DNA from: Glutamicibacter soli
Lineage (GTDB): Bacteria > Actinomycetota > Actinomycetes > Actinomycetales > Micrococcaceae
DNA: 64,000 nt
Assembly: GCF_003309065.1 (NCBI RefSeq)
Contig: NZ_POAF01000006.1
Coordinates: 124,001-188,000, forward strand
Direction: 5' to 3'
Shown here: positions 42,654-51,531 of the stretch, in pieces
How positions within the stretch are numbered: position 1 is the first letter of the stretch
Layout of the letters: every line of letters starts with the position of its first letter
Made by a program: the position numbers and the translations under genes
Notes under the pieces: model-generated
The model's input: only the letters and a program-made list of their open reading frames with translations
Databases searched by the model: none
Told to the model about the DNA's origin: nothing

Positions 42654-43615
42654 GCAGCGCCGTCCCGCTGACGCTGCTCGGCGGCTACCTCGGGGCGGGC
42701 AAGACCACGCTGGTCAACGACCTGCTGGAACAGTCGGCGCAGCGCATCGCGGTGCTGGTCAACGACTTCGGCGCGGTGAACATCGACGCGAAACTCATCC
42801 GCACCGCCCGCTCCGATTCCGTCGAGCTGGCCAACGGGTGCCTGTGCTGTTCGCTGCGCGACAGCGTGGCCGAAACCCTGCAGCCGCTGGCCGGCCGCGG
42901 GGACTTCGACCGGGTCGTGGTGGAAGTTTCAGGGGTGGGCAACCCGGCAAAGCTCGCGCCCTGGCAGGGTTTTCCCGGGTTCGCGCCCGGGGGACTGGTG
43001 GTCTGCGCCGACGCCGGGGCGATCGGCAGGCAGCTGCGCGACGGGTTCATCGGCGACACCGTGCTGGACCAGCTGCGGGCGGCCGAACTGGTGCTGCTGT
43101 CCAAAACGGATCTGCTTCCCGAAGACCGGGCAAAACAGGCCGCGCAACTGGTGAGCCAGGCCGCCCCGCAGGCCGCGGTGCTCGCCTCGCCGCATGGCGC
43201 GGACCGCATCGCCGGTCTTGAACGCTGGCTCGGGGCGCTGCCGGACCAAGCCGGGGCGCGGGAACTGGAACCGGAGCCGACGCCGGAGCACGGCGGGAAC
43301 CACCCCTTTGCCAGCCTGGCCCTGCGCGGGACGCGGCCGGTCGACCGGGAGCGGCTGGAGCGCGCGCTGGCCGGGTGCCCGCAGGTCCTGCAGCGCGCCA
43401 AGGGCTTCCTCCGGCTCCAGGACAGCCCGCAGCGCCGCACGCTGGTGCAGTACAGCGGCTCCGGCCTGGAGCTCGAAGACTGCGGGGCCTGGTCCGGTGC
43501 ACAGGAACCGCAGCTGGTGCTGATCGCCGCCGGCGAGCGCGCCGAGGACGTGCTGGCCCAGATCGCCGCCGCGCTTCCGGAGCTGCAGGCCTCGCCGGCG
43601 GATGGAACCTCCTAA
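42650..43615 (+). CDS. CobW/COG0523 G3E-family GTPase (metal chaperone)
   Basis: A 321-residue GTPase. Walker A is LLGGYLGAGKTTLVNDLL, the family CxCC motif is ELANGCLCCSLRDS, Walker B-like VVVEVSGVGNP follows, and the guanine-specificity motif is LLSKTDLL (SKTD for NKxD). The C-terminal CobW_C domain begins near FASLALRGTRPVDRERLERAL. COG0523 proteins insert Zn, Co or Fe into target enzymes, for example nitrile hydratase activators. No His-rich loop is seen. It is translationally coupled to the amidohydrolase, which is the obvious client. Confidence 0.9.
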   Translation: MSSAVPLTLLGGYLGAGKTTLVNDLLEQSAQRIAVLVNDFGAVNIDAKLIRTARSDSVELANGCLCCSLRDSVAETLQPLAGRGDFDRVVVEVSGVGNPAKLAPWQGFPGFAPGGLVVCADAGAIGRQLRDGFIGDTVLDQLRAAELVLLSKTDLLPEDRAKQAAQLVSQAAPQAAVLASPHGADRIAGLERWLGALPDQAGARELEPEPTPEHGGNHPFASLALRGTRPVDRERLERALAGCPQVLQRAKGFLRLQDSPQRRTLVQYSGSGLELEDCGAWSGAQEPQLVLIAAGERAEDVLAQIAAALPELQASPADGTS

Positions 43616-43696
43616 GGGAGAGTGTGAAAATTTCCACCATAATTCGCGCCGATGCCGGTGAATTGCGGGTAACCATGGGAAATATGCCGGATTCTA

Positions 43697-43718
43697 CTGG
43701 AAACTTTGCAACTTCTTC
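43697..43718. promoter_or_regulatory. RamB-like operator upstream of ramB
   Basis: CTGGAAACTTTGCA followed by ACTTCTTC lies 16-37 bp before the ramB GTG. The core AAACTTTGCAA matches the RamB box known from Corynebacterium glutamicum. Its position implies autoregulation. Confidence 0.65.
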
Positions 43719-43733
43719 CCTTACTCTGGTCGT

Positions 43734-45224
43734 GTGACTGCTACCACATGGAATCGAGATGCCCGTCCCGAGGGACCGGCCGCCGGCGCCGGAGTCGAGG
43801 AAGAGCTCGACGTGATCGCCCTGGGGCGGCGCATCCGCTACCTGCGCAAGGAAAAGGGCATGACCCTTGACAACATCTGTGCGCTGGTTGAAACCGCGCC
43901 AAGCCACCTGTCGCTGGTGGAGAACGGCAAGCGCGAGCCGAAGCTCTCGCTGCTCAAGTCGCTGGCCGCGGCGCTCGGCGTCAGCGTGGACGACCTGCTG
44001 GGGACCGAGCCTCCCTCGCGGCGCGCCGCGCTGGAAATCGAGCTCGAACGCGCGCAGCGCGGTCCGCTCTACGACTCGCTGGGCCTGCCGAAGGTGAGGA
44101 TCTCCAGCCGGCTGCCCATGGACGTGCTCGAATCCCTGGTCGGGCTGCAGCGCGAGCTGGAGCACCGGCTCGACGAGCAGGCGGCCACCCCGGAGGAAGC
44201 CCGCCGGGCCAATACCAAGCTGCGCGAGGAAATGCGCCAGCGCAACAACTACTACCAGGAGATCGAGCAGGAAGCCGGACGCATCCTGAAGGCCGCCGGG
44301 CACACCGGCGGGCCGCTGTCCCACCACCGCTCGGCGGATATCGCCGAATACCTGGGCTTCAGCCTGCGCTACGTCGGCAACCTTCCGCACTCCACCCGCT
44401 CGGTCACCGACCTGAAGAACCACCGGATCTACCTCACCCAGTCCACCCGCGCGGACCACGACCCGCGTTCGGTGCTGCTGCAGGCGCTGGGCCACTATGT
44501 GCTGGGGCACCAGACCCCGGTGAACTACGCCGATTTCCTGTCCCAGCGCGTGGCCACGAACTATTTCGCCGCGGCGCTGATGATGCCGGAGAAGGAAACC
44601 ACCGACTTCCTGCATCAGGCGAAAAAGGAACGCGCGCTGGCCGTGGAGGACATCCGCGACGCCTTCGCGGTGTCCTACGAGTCGGCCGCGCACCGCTTCA
44701 CGAACCTGGCCACCGAGCACCTGGGCATCACCTGCCACTTCCAGAAGGTGCACGAGTCGGGCATCCTGCATAAGGCCTATGAGAACGACGGGGTGAACTT
44801 CCCGGCCGACCACACCGGAGCCATCGAGGGCCAGACCATCTGCCGCTACTGGACCAGCCGGGTGGTCTTCGACGTGGCGGACAAGTTCCGCGCCTTCGAG
44901 CAGTTCACCGACACCGTCAACGGCACCTACTGGTGCACCGCCCGCACCGAGCGGCACTCGTCGGGGCTGTATTCGCTGTCCATCGGCGTGCCCTTCGAGC
45001 ACGTGAAGTGGTTCCGCGGGCGCGACACCAAGGAACGCTGCCAGTCCAAGTGCCCGGACGAGAACTGCTGCCGCCGCCCTCCGGCGGATCTGTCGTCCAC
45101 CTGGTTCGGCAATGCGTGGCCGGCCACGCGCGCGAATACGCACCTGCTGGCGGCCATGCCCACCGGGGCCTTCCCCGGCGTGGACGAGACCGAGGTCTAC
45201 AAGTTCCTGGAGGAACAGGCTTAA
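43734..45224 (+). CDS. ramB: RamB-type regulator of acetate/glyoxylate metabolism
   Basis: A 496-residue protein: an N-terminal XRE helix-turn-helix (LGRRIRYLRKEKGMTLDNIC, then APSHLSLVENGKREPKLSLL), an IrrE/ImmA-like middle domain with a degenerate protease motif (LLQALGHYVLGHQTP) and a C-terminal DUF2083 domain with the Cys cluster CQSKCPDENCCRRPP. This is the RamB architecture; in Corynebacterium it represses aceA, aceB and pta-ack and autoregulates. A RamB-like box lies just upstream of its GTG, and another upstream of aceA. The gene also sits near the taurine island, which feeds acetyl phosphate into the same metabolism. Confidence 0.9.
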   Translation: MTATTWNRDARPEGPAAGAGVEEELDVIALGRRIRYLRKEKGMTLDNICALVETAPSHLSLVENGKREPKLSLLKSLAAALGVSVDDLLGTEPPSRRAALEIELERAQRGPLYDSLGLPKVRISSRLPMDVLESLVGLQRELEHRLDEQAATPEEARRANTKLREEMRQRNNYYQEIEQEAGRILKAAGHTGGPLSHHRSADIAEYLGFSLRYVGNLPHSTRSVTDLKNHRIYLTQSTRADHDPRSVLLQALGHYVLGHQTPVNYADFLSQRVATNYFAAALMMPEKETTDFLHQAKKERALAVEDIRDAFAVSYESAAHRFTNLATEHLGITCHFQKVHESGILHKAYENDGVNFPADHTGAIEGQTICRYWTSRVVFDVADKFRAFEQFTDTVNGTYWCTARTERHSSGLYSLSIGVPFEHVKWFRGRDTKERCQSKCPDENCCRRPPADLSSTWFGNAWPATRANTHLLAAMPTGAFPGVDETEVYKFLEEQA

Positions 45225-45252
45225 CCCATTGACGCCGGAAGGGCGGTAAAAC

Positions 45253-46152
45253 GTGAAGTACGTGATTGGATGCACCGCGGATGAACGCGGCCGTGAGGCG
45301 ATCTCGCTTGCACTGACGCTGGCGCGCTCATTGGCCGACCCGTCGACCGTCAGCTTGGAGCTGGTGCACATCATCAGGGGCGAGGCGCCGGAGAACACTG
45401 CCACGCAGAGCGAGAAGACCTTCCAGCAGTTTCAATACGATACCGCCATGGGCTGGATGCAGCGCTGCCTGGACCTGGTCCCGTCGGCGCTCGACGCGCA
45501 AATCCACATTCGGTTCGCGGATTCCATGGCCGGCGGCATGCTTGAAGCCGTCGCGGCCTTCAACGCGGACCTGGTGGTGATCGGCGCGGCGAGCCACGGC
45601 CCGCTGCGGCGCTTCACGGTAGGCAGCGTCGCCAACGCGCTGCTGCATTCCTCCCCGGTACCCGTGGCGCTGGCCCCCTCGGGGTACCGCCCGCCCCGGC
45701 TGCTGACGCGCATCACCTGCGCCCTGGGCACCAGGTCGGGGTCCGAAGCGGTACTGCAGTCGGCTGTCGAAGCCGCCGCGGCGCGCCACGTCCCGCTGCG
45801 TCTGGTGTCCCTGGTTGCGCTGGATCTCAGCCAGGCCCAGGGCATCAGCAACCTCGGCCAGCGCACCCAGGCGCATTCCAGCCGCGTGCTCGACGAAGCG
45901 GTCAGCGCCGTCGCCCACCGGACCGTGGTGACAGCCGAGGTGGCCCAGGGGCGTTCCATCGAGGCCGCGATCAACACCCTGGACTGGGACGAGGAAGAGC
46001 TGGTGCTGATCGGCTCAAGCCGTTTGGCCGAGCGCAGCAAGATCTTCATGGGGGCCACCGCGAACAAGATGCTGCGCGCCCTGCCGGTGCCCATGGTGGT
46101 GGTGCCGAGGTACCACATTGCCGCCGGCTCCGAACCCGCAGCCAGGCTGTAG
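45253..46152 (+). CDS. Tandem-domain universal stress protein
   Basis: A 299-residue protein with two Usp domains. The first ends with the ATP-binding G-rich motif DLVVIGAASHGPLRRFTVGSVANALLHSS; the second has ELVLIGSSRLAERSKIFMGATANKMLRALP. The second lacks the perfect G-2x-G-9x-G spacing, so ATP binding may be limited to one half. The role is stress adaptation of unknown detail. It starts 28 bp after ramB and ends 3 bp before the MocR-type regulator, so it may be transcribed with either. Confidence 0.88.
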   Translation: MKYVIGCTADERGREAISLALTLARSLADPSTVSLELVHIIRGEAPENTATQSEKTFQQFQYDTAMGWMQRCLDLVPSALDAQIHIRFADSMAGGMLEAVAAFNADLVVIGAASHGPLRRFTVGSVANALLHSSPVPVALAPSGYRPPRLLTRITCALGTRSGSEAVLQSAVEAAAARHVPLRLVSLVALDLSQAQGISNLGQRTQAHSSRVLDEAVSAVAHRTVVTAEVAQGRSIEAAINTLDWDEEELVLIGSSRLAERSKIFMGATANKMLRALPVPMVVVPRYHIAAGSEPAARL

Positions 46153-46155
46153 GCG

Positions 46156-47670
46156 GTGACCGTGCAGGAGGAGGGCGCCCGGACAGTCGAAACGCAGGCC
46201 TTGGCCCCGATTTCCATCGGGGAGGATTCAGCCGAGCCGCTGTACCGGCAGCTCCGCCTGGCCCTGGAGCACCAGATCCATACGGGAAGCATCGTGCCCG
46301 GCTTGGCCCTGCCCAGCTCCCGCGAGCTCTCCCGTGAACTCGGGCTCTCGCGCAACACCGTGAATGCCGCGCTGCAGGAGCTTCTCGCCTCCGGGCTGAT
46401 CGAGTCCAGGGCGCGCCGCGGATACTTCGTGAACACCCAAATGCTCTCCTCGAGGAACGTGCAGCGCGGACCGGGGAACTCGGGCGCTTCGCCCATCGAC
46501 GTGCAGCGGCACATCAAGTCCCGCGTCGGGGCCGGGCGCCCCGAGATCACCAAGATCGGCAATTGGAGGGACTACCCCTACCCATTCGTCGCCGGCCAGG
46601 TGGATGAACGGGACTTTCCCCGCTTGGCGTGGGCTCGGGCGCTTCGCGAATCACTGGACCCGCCGCATCTGCACTATTCGCTGCGCGACTCGGTGGACGA
46701 AGACGACCCGTATCTGGTGGACATGCTCTGCCAGCGGGTGCTCCCGGCGCGCGGAATCATCGCACACCCGGAAAACATCCTGATTACCGCCGGGTCGCAG
46801 CAGGGGCTGGACCTGCTGGCGCAGACGACCATGGACTCGCGCACCACCGTGGCGGTGGAGAACCCCGGCTACGTGGACGCCCGCCACACCTTCGCCCGCA
46901 CCGGCGCGCAGCTGCTGCCGCTGGAGGTGGATTCCCACGGGATGGTGCCGCCCGACTCGTTCGAGCGGATCGACACGGTGTACCTGACCCCGAGCCACCA
47001 CAGCCCGACCAACGCGACCCTGAGCGTGACCCGCCGCCGCGCAATCCTCGACGCCACCGCGCGCAGCGGCACGCTGGTCATCGAAGACGACTACGACAGC
47101 GAATTCCGCTATCGGGGCAAGCCGACGCCTGCCCTGAAGGCGCTGAAGAATTCAGGCCATGTGGTGTACCTGGGATCCTTCACCAAGTTCCTGGCCCCCG
47201 GCCTGCGCATGGGCTACTTGGTCGGCGACGCGGCGCTGATCGCTGAATTGCGCACCCAGCGCCGGTACCGGGTCAGGCATATCGCAGGGCATCCGCAACG
47301 GGCGATGGCGCTCATGATCGATTCGGGCCAATACCAGCGCACCATTTCCCGCCGCAGGACCCAGCTGCAGCGCAAGTGGGTCAGCCTGACCGACGCCCTG
47401 CACGAGCATCTGCCCTGGGAGCTGAATACGCCCCCGGGCGGGGTGAGCATCTGGATCCAGGGGCCGCCGGACCTCGACTGCCGTGAGCTGGGCGCGCGGT
47501 GCCTGGAACGCGGAGTGGTGATCGAGCGCGGGGACATCTTCTTCGACAGCCCGGAGCTGCACCGGAACCACTTCCGCCTCGGGTTCGCGGCGATCGACGT
47601 GGAATCCATCGAGCCGGGGGTGCGGATCCTGGCCGACACGATCAAGACCCTGCTCGGCCGGCAGGCGTGA
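46156..47670 (+). CDS. MocR/TauR-like regulator (GntR HTH with aminotransferase domain)
   Basis: A 504-residue MocR-family regulator. The N-terminal GntR winged helix (LRLALEHQIHTGSIVPGLAL, then SSRELSRELGLSRNTVNAAL) is joined to a fold-type I aminotransferase domain. The PLP-lysine region is VYLGSFTKFLAPGLRMGYL. MocR proteins use PLP adducts as signals. TauR of Rhodobacter, a member, activates tpa and xsc in response to taurine. Here the gene precedes alr and tpa, so it is a good TauR candidate; a D-alanine-related regulator is the alternative. The start is a GTG, 3 bp after the usp gene. Confidence 0.88.
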   Translation: MTVQEEGARTVETQALAPISIGEDSAEPLYRQLRLALEHQIHTGSIVPGLALPSSRELSRELGLSRNTVNAALQELLASGLIESRARRGYFVNTQMLSSRNVQRGPGNSGASPIDVQRHIKSRVGAGRPEITKIGNWRDYPYPFVAGQVDERDFPRLAWARALRESLDPPHLHYSLRDSVDEDDPYLVDMLCQRVLPARGIIAHPENILITAGSQQGLDLLAQTTMDSRTTVAVENPGYVDARHTFARTGAQLLPLEVDSHGMVPPDSFERIDTVYLTPSHHSPTNATLSVTRRRAILDATARSGTLVIEDDYDSEFRYRGKPTPALKALKNSGHVVYLGSFTKFLAPGLRMGYLVGDAALIAELRTQRRYRVRHIAGHPQRAMALMIDSGQYQRTISRRRTQLQRKWVSLTDALHEHLPWELNTPPGGVSIWIQGPPDLDCRELGARCLERGVVIERGDIFFDSPELHRNHFRLGFAAIDVESIEPGVRILADTIKTLLGRQA

Positions 47671-47778
47671 GCCCGCGGCGCTGGTCTTAGGAAAATCGGG
47701 GCGAACTGGGTCTGGGTGCCGTGCGGTTAATGGGTGACAGTTGGGACAATCAATCGCTACCAGGAGAAAGGCCCGACA

Positions 47779-48981
47779 ATGCCCAGTCCCACGATTTTCC
47801 TCGACTCGGCGGCCCGGATCGACACCGCGAACCCGCAGCGCAGCGCGCTGATCGACCTCGGAGCCATCAGCGGCAATGTTGAAACGCTGCGCGGGATCGC
47901 GGGCACCGCGAAGCTGATGGCGGTGCTCAAGGCCGACGGCTACGGCCACGGGCTGGTCCCGGCAGCCCGCGCGGCCCTGCGCGGGGGCGCGGACTACCTG
48001 GGCACCGCCGTCCTGGAGGAGGCCTTCGCCTTGCGCGCCGCAGGAGTCGATGCCCCGATCTTCACTTGGCTCAATGCGCCCGGGAGCAACTACCTCCGGG
48101 CCATCGAGGAAGATATCGATCTGGCAGCCTACGACTGCGCCCAGCTCGAGGAGATCTGCCACGCGGCCCGGCAGGCCGGGCGGCCCGCGCGCGTCCATCT
48201 GAAGATCGACACCGGCATGTGGCGGGGCGGGGCAAGCGCCGAGGACTGGCCCCGGCTGTGCGGCGCGGCGCGGCGCGCCCTGGACGCCGGGCTGATCGAG
48301 GCCACCGGCATCTGGTCGCACCTGGCCGCGGCCGACGAACCGGAGAACCCGTCGACCTCGATGCAGCTGGCGGCATTCCGCGCCGCGCTCGCCGTGGCCC
48401 GGGACCTCGGAATCACCCCGAGACTGCGCCACATCGCCAACTCGGCGGCCACGCTCAGCAACCCGGAAGCCCACTTCGACCTGGTGCGGCCCGGGATTTC
48501 CGTCTACGGCATCAACCCGCTGCCGCCCGAATACCGCACCTCCCGGATGGACCTGCGCCCGGCCATGACCCTGCGCGCGGCCGTCGCGCATGTGAAAGCC
48601 GCCCCCGCCGGCGCCGCGGTGAGCTACGGGGGAACTGAACGCGCGGCGGCCGCCACCCAGCTGGCCATCATCCCCCTCGGGTACGCCGACGGGGTGATGC
48701 GCAGCGCCAGCAGCAAGGGACCGGTGCAGATCGGCGCCGGGAGGTACCGGGTGATCGGGCGCGTGTGCATGGACCAGTTCATGGTCCAGGTCGGTTCGGA
48801 CGCCGTGGTGCCGGGCCAGCAGGCCCTGCTTTTCGGGCCGGGAACCGACGGGGAGCCGCACCTGGACCAGTGGGCCCAGGCCGCGGACACGATCCCGTAC
48901 GAAATCCTGACCCGCATCGGAACTCGGGTGCCCAGGATCTATCTCGAGTCGATTCCCGCCCCGGACGTTTCTGGTACCTAA
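47779..48981 (+). CDS. alr: Alanine racemase
   Basis: A 400-residue PLP-dependent alanine racemase. The PLP lysine motif is KLMAVLKADGYGHGLVPAAR near residue 50; the catalytic Tyr region is VRPGISVYGINPLPPEY, followed by IPLGYADGVMR and GRVCMDQFMVQV. The ATG at 47779 has AGGAG upstream and begins close to the conserved part. It lies between the MocR regulator and the taurine aminotransferase. Tpa makes L-alanine, so this racemase may feed alanine to a D-alanine oxidising route, or it may be a second or housekeeping cell-wall Alr. Confidence 0.95.
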   Translation: MPSPTIFLDSAARIDTANPQRSALIDLGAISGNVETLRGIAGTAKLMAVLKADGYGHGLVPAARAALRGGADYLGTAVLEEAFALRAAGVDAPIFTWLNAPGSNYLRAIEEDIDLAAYDCAQLEEICHAARQAGRPARVHLKIDTGMWRGGASAEDWPRLCGAARRALDAGLIEATGIWSHLAAADEPENPSTSMQLAAFRAALAVARDLGITPRLRHIANSAATLSNPEAHFDLVRPGISVYGINPLPPEYRTSRMDLRPAMTLRAAVAHVKAAPAGAAVSYGGTERAAAATQLAIIPLGYADGVMRSASSKGPVQIGAGRYRVIGRVCMDQFMVQVGSDAVVPGQQALLFGPGTDGEPHLDQWAQAADTIPYEILTRIGTRVPRIYLESIPAPDVSGT

Positions 48982-49036
48982 AAAGTTGGTTCATTCTGGC
49001 TCTGGGAATGGACCCAGCAAGCGGGCAGAGTGATAC

Positions 49037-49050
49037 ACACCACATGGTGT
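49037..49050. promoter_or_regulatory. Palindrome upstream of the taurine aminotransferase gene
   Basis: ACACCA-CA-TGGTGT is a palindrome with perfect 6-bp arms, 28 bp before the tpa start and just before its ribosome binding site. It is a candidate operator for the MocR/TauR-like protein or the IclR-type regulator. Confidence 0.4.
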
Positions 49051-49078
49051 CTCCATGGGTCACTAAAGGAGGAAAACG

Positions 49079-50473
49079 ATGACGACTTCAGATATCCGCA
49101 CGCGGGCACAGCGCCACCTTTACCCGCACTTCACGACGGGGCAGGTCTGGAACAGCGACCAGCTGCCGATCATCGTGCGCGGCGAGGGCAGCTACCTGTT
49201 CGACGAAGACGGCACCAAGTTCCTCGACGGACTGGCAGGCCTCTTCTGTGCGAATATCGGGCACGGGCGCCAGGACATCCCCAAGGCCGCCTACGAGCAG
49301 ATGTCCAAGCTGGCCTACTGGACCAACTGGGGCTCGGCCCATCCGGCAGCCGTCGAGGCAGCCACCGCCATCGCCAACCTGGCTCCGGGCGACCTGGAGA
49401 CGGTGTTTTTCGTCAACTCGGGCTCCGAGGCGGTGGAGTCGGCCATCAAGTTCGCCCGCCAGTACCACCGAGGCCAAGGCCAGCCTCAGCGCACCAAGAT
49501 CATCGCCCGGAACATGGCCTACCACGGCACCACCCTCGGCGCCCTGGCGGTCACCGGCATTCCGGCCTACAAGGAGCCCTTCGGCACCCTGATGCCAGGA
49601 GTTTTCCACGTGCCGAACACCCTGGGTGAGAGCATCCCGGAGGGCGGCAGCGCAGCCGACCTGCCCTCGGTGCAGGCCATCCGCGAACTGATCGAGCGCG
49701 AAGGCGCGGAGACCATCGCCGCCCTGTTCGCCGAGCCGGTGCAGAACTCCCGCGGCGCACTGGTGCCGCCGGCCGGCTACTGGCAGGAACTGCGCGCCAT
49801 CTGCGACAAGCACGGCATCCTGCTGGTCGCCGACGAAGTCATCACCGGTTTCGGACGCCTGGGCGAGTGGTTCGGCAGCATCAAGTTCGACGTGGTCCCG
49901 GACCTGATCACCTTCGCCAAGGGCTCCACCTCCGGCTACGCCCCGCTGGGCGGCGTGATCATCCGCAAGCCGCTGGCCGATGCCATGCTGGCCAGCGAGC
50001 AGGCAGGCATCTTCACCCACGGCGCCACCTGGGGCGGGCACCCGGTATCCACCGCGGTGGCGGTCGCCAACCTGCAGGCGCTGGCGGAAGAGAACATCAC
50101 CGGCAACGTGCGCAGCCTCGAACCCTACTTCCAGAACGGCCTGGACAAGCTCGTGGCGGCCCATTCAAGCATCAAGGAATACCGGGGCGCAGGCTTCTTC
50201 TACGCCATCGAATTGATGGGCGACCGGAACAGCGGCCGGGAACTGAGCGCCGACGAGTCCAAGGCGCTGCTCACGCAGGTCATGCCGCAGGCCATGCGCG
50301 AGGTCAACCTGATCACCCGCCCGGACAACCGCGGAGCCACCATGCTCGTGCTCTCGCCGCCGCTGGTGGCCGACCAGGACGTGCTGGACGACCTGCTGGG
50401 CAAGGTGGACCACGTGATGAGCGCGGCCGATTCCTACCTCCGCCTCGGCGCACCGTCCCTGGCGCGGGCCTAA
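49079..50473 (+). CDS. tpa: Taurine:pyruvate aminotransferase (class III)
   Basis: A 464-residue class III PLP aminotransferase. VFFVNSGSEAVESAIKFARQYH binds the PLP phosphate, ILLVADEVITGFGRLGEWF holds the PLP-nitrogen Asp, and the Schiff-base Lys is in DLITFAKGSTSGYAPLGG. On sequence alone it is an omega-amino acid:pyruvate aminotransferase; the pta and xsc genes nearby make taurine the best substrate (taurine + pyruvate to sulfoacetaldehyde + L-alanine). AAAGGAGG lies 7 nt before the ATG, one of the strongest ribosome binding sites in the window. pta starts 17 bp downstream. Confidence 0.88.
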   Translation: MTTSDIRTRAQRHLYPHFTTGQVWNSDQLPIIVRGEGSYLFDEDGTKFLDGLAGLFCANIGHGRQDIPKAAYEQMSKLAYWTNWGSAHPAAVEAATAIANLAPGDLETVFFVNSGSEAVESAIKFARQYHRGQGQPQRTKIIARNMAYHGTTLGALAVTGIPAYKEPFGTLMPGVFHVPNTLGESIPEGGSAADLPSVQAIRELIEREGAETIAALFAEPVQNSRGALVPPAGYWQELRAICDKHGILLVADEVITGFGRLGEWFGSIKFDVVPDLITFAKGSTSGYAPLGGVIIRKPLADAMLASEQAGIFTHGATWGGHPVSTAVAVANLQALAEENITGNVRSLEPYFQNGLDKLVAAHSSIKEYRGAGFFYAIELMGDRNSGRELSADESKALLTQVMPQAMREVNLITRPDNRGATMLVLSPPLVADQDVLDDLLGKVDHVMSAADSYLRLGAPSLARA

Positions 50474-50490
50474 GGGCGGAAGGGCACACC

Positions 50491-51531
50491 ATGCTGTTGG
50501 CCAGCGCGGTGCCGCAGCACGCGGACATCGACCCCATGCTGCATGAACGCTTTGCCCGGGTTCGCGCAGGCGGCGGCGCACAGCGCATCATCTTGCCGGA
50601 GGGCGACGATGCGCGGGTGCGCCAGGCCGCGGACATCCTGCGGTCGCTGGGCGCCGAACCCCGGCTACTGGGGGGAAGCTCGTCCGGCGCCGCCAGACAG
50701 GACCTTGTGCAGCTGCGCAGCTCTGCGGTGCTGGAGCATCTGGAGCGCGCGCTTGGCGCCCGCGGGCCGGAGGCCCTGCCCGAAGCGCTGGAGGATCCGC
50801 TGGCGGTCTCGATGGCGGCGGTGGCGGCAGGCGAGGCGCAGGCAGTGGTCGCCGGCGCCACCTGCCCCACCTCGCAGGTCATGCGGATGGCCTTCCGGGT
50901 CGTTGGCCCGTCAACCCCCGGCGGCACCGTCTCCTCCAGCTTCCTGATGCGTTTGTCATCGGGGGAGTACCAGTGCTTCGGCGACTGCGCGGTGATCCCC
51001 GATCCGACGGTGGAGCAGCTGGCGCAGATCGCCATCGCCACGGCAGATAGCTTCCGCGCCCTGACCGGCGGGGAACCGCGGGTCGCGATGCTGTCCTTCT
51101 CCACCGCAGGCAGCGCGGAACACGCCAGCGTGTCGGTAGTCCGCGAGGCCACAGCCAGGGTGCGCGCTCTGCGTCCCGGGCTGTGCATCGACGGGGAGCT
51201 GCAATTCGACGCCGCGGCCGACCAGCTGGTGGCTGCGGCCAAGGCTCCGGACTCGGCCGTCGCAGGACGGGCCAACGTCTATATCTTCCCCAACCTGGCG
51301 GCCGGAAACATCGGGTACAAAATCACCCAACGGCTCGCGGGCGCGCAGGCCTACGGCCCCATCCTCCAGGGGTTGGCCGCGCCGGTGAATGACTTGTCCC
51401 GCGGGGCGAGTGTTAGCGACATAGTCAATGTCTCCCTTATTTCCTTGGTGCAGGCGGCAGCCTACAACCCCCCTGGCGGCGAAACTCGTCGCGAGAGCGG
51501 CCCGCACCACCAACGAGCGAGGTTCTCATGA
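50491..51531 (+). CDS. pta: Phosphate acetyltransferase
   Basis: A 346-residue short-form phosphotransacetylase (PTA_PTB domain only). Signatures are IILPEGDDARVRQAADIL at the N-terminus, AQAVVAGATCPTSQVMRMAF in the middle and NVYIFPNLAAGNIGYKITQR near the end. It converts acetyl phosphate and CoA to acetyl-CoA. In Xsc-based taurine catabolism a Pta is the standard last step, which fits its place between tpa and the permease. No ackA is adjacent, consistent with a catabolic rather than overflow role. Its stop overlaps the permease ATG by 4 nt (ATGA). Confidence 0.93.
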   Translation: MLLASAVPQHADIDPMLHERFARVRAGGGAQRIILPEGDDARVRQAADILRSLGAEPRLLGGSSSGAARQDLVQLRSSAVLEHLERALGARGPEALPEALEDPLAVSMAAVAAGEAQAVVAGATCPTSQVMRMAFRVVGPSTPGGTVSSSFLMRLSSGEYQCFGDCAVIPDPTVEQLAQIAIATADSFRALTGGEPRVAMLSFSTAGSAEHASVSVVREATARVRALRPGLCIDGELQFDAAADQLVAAAKAPDSAVAGRANVYIFPNLAAGNIGYKITQRLAGAQAYGPILQGLAAPVNDLSRGASVSDIVNVSLISLVQAAAYNPPGGETRRESGPHHQRARFS

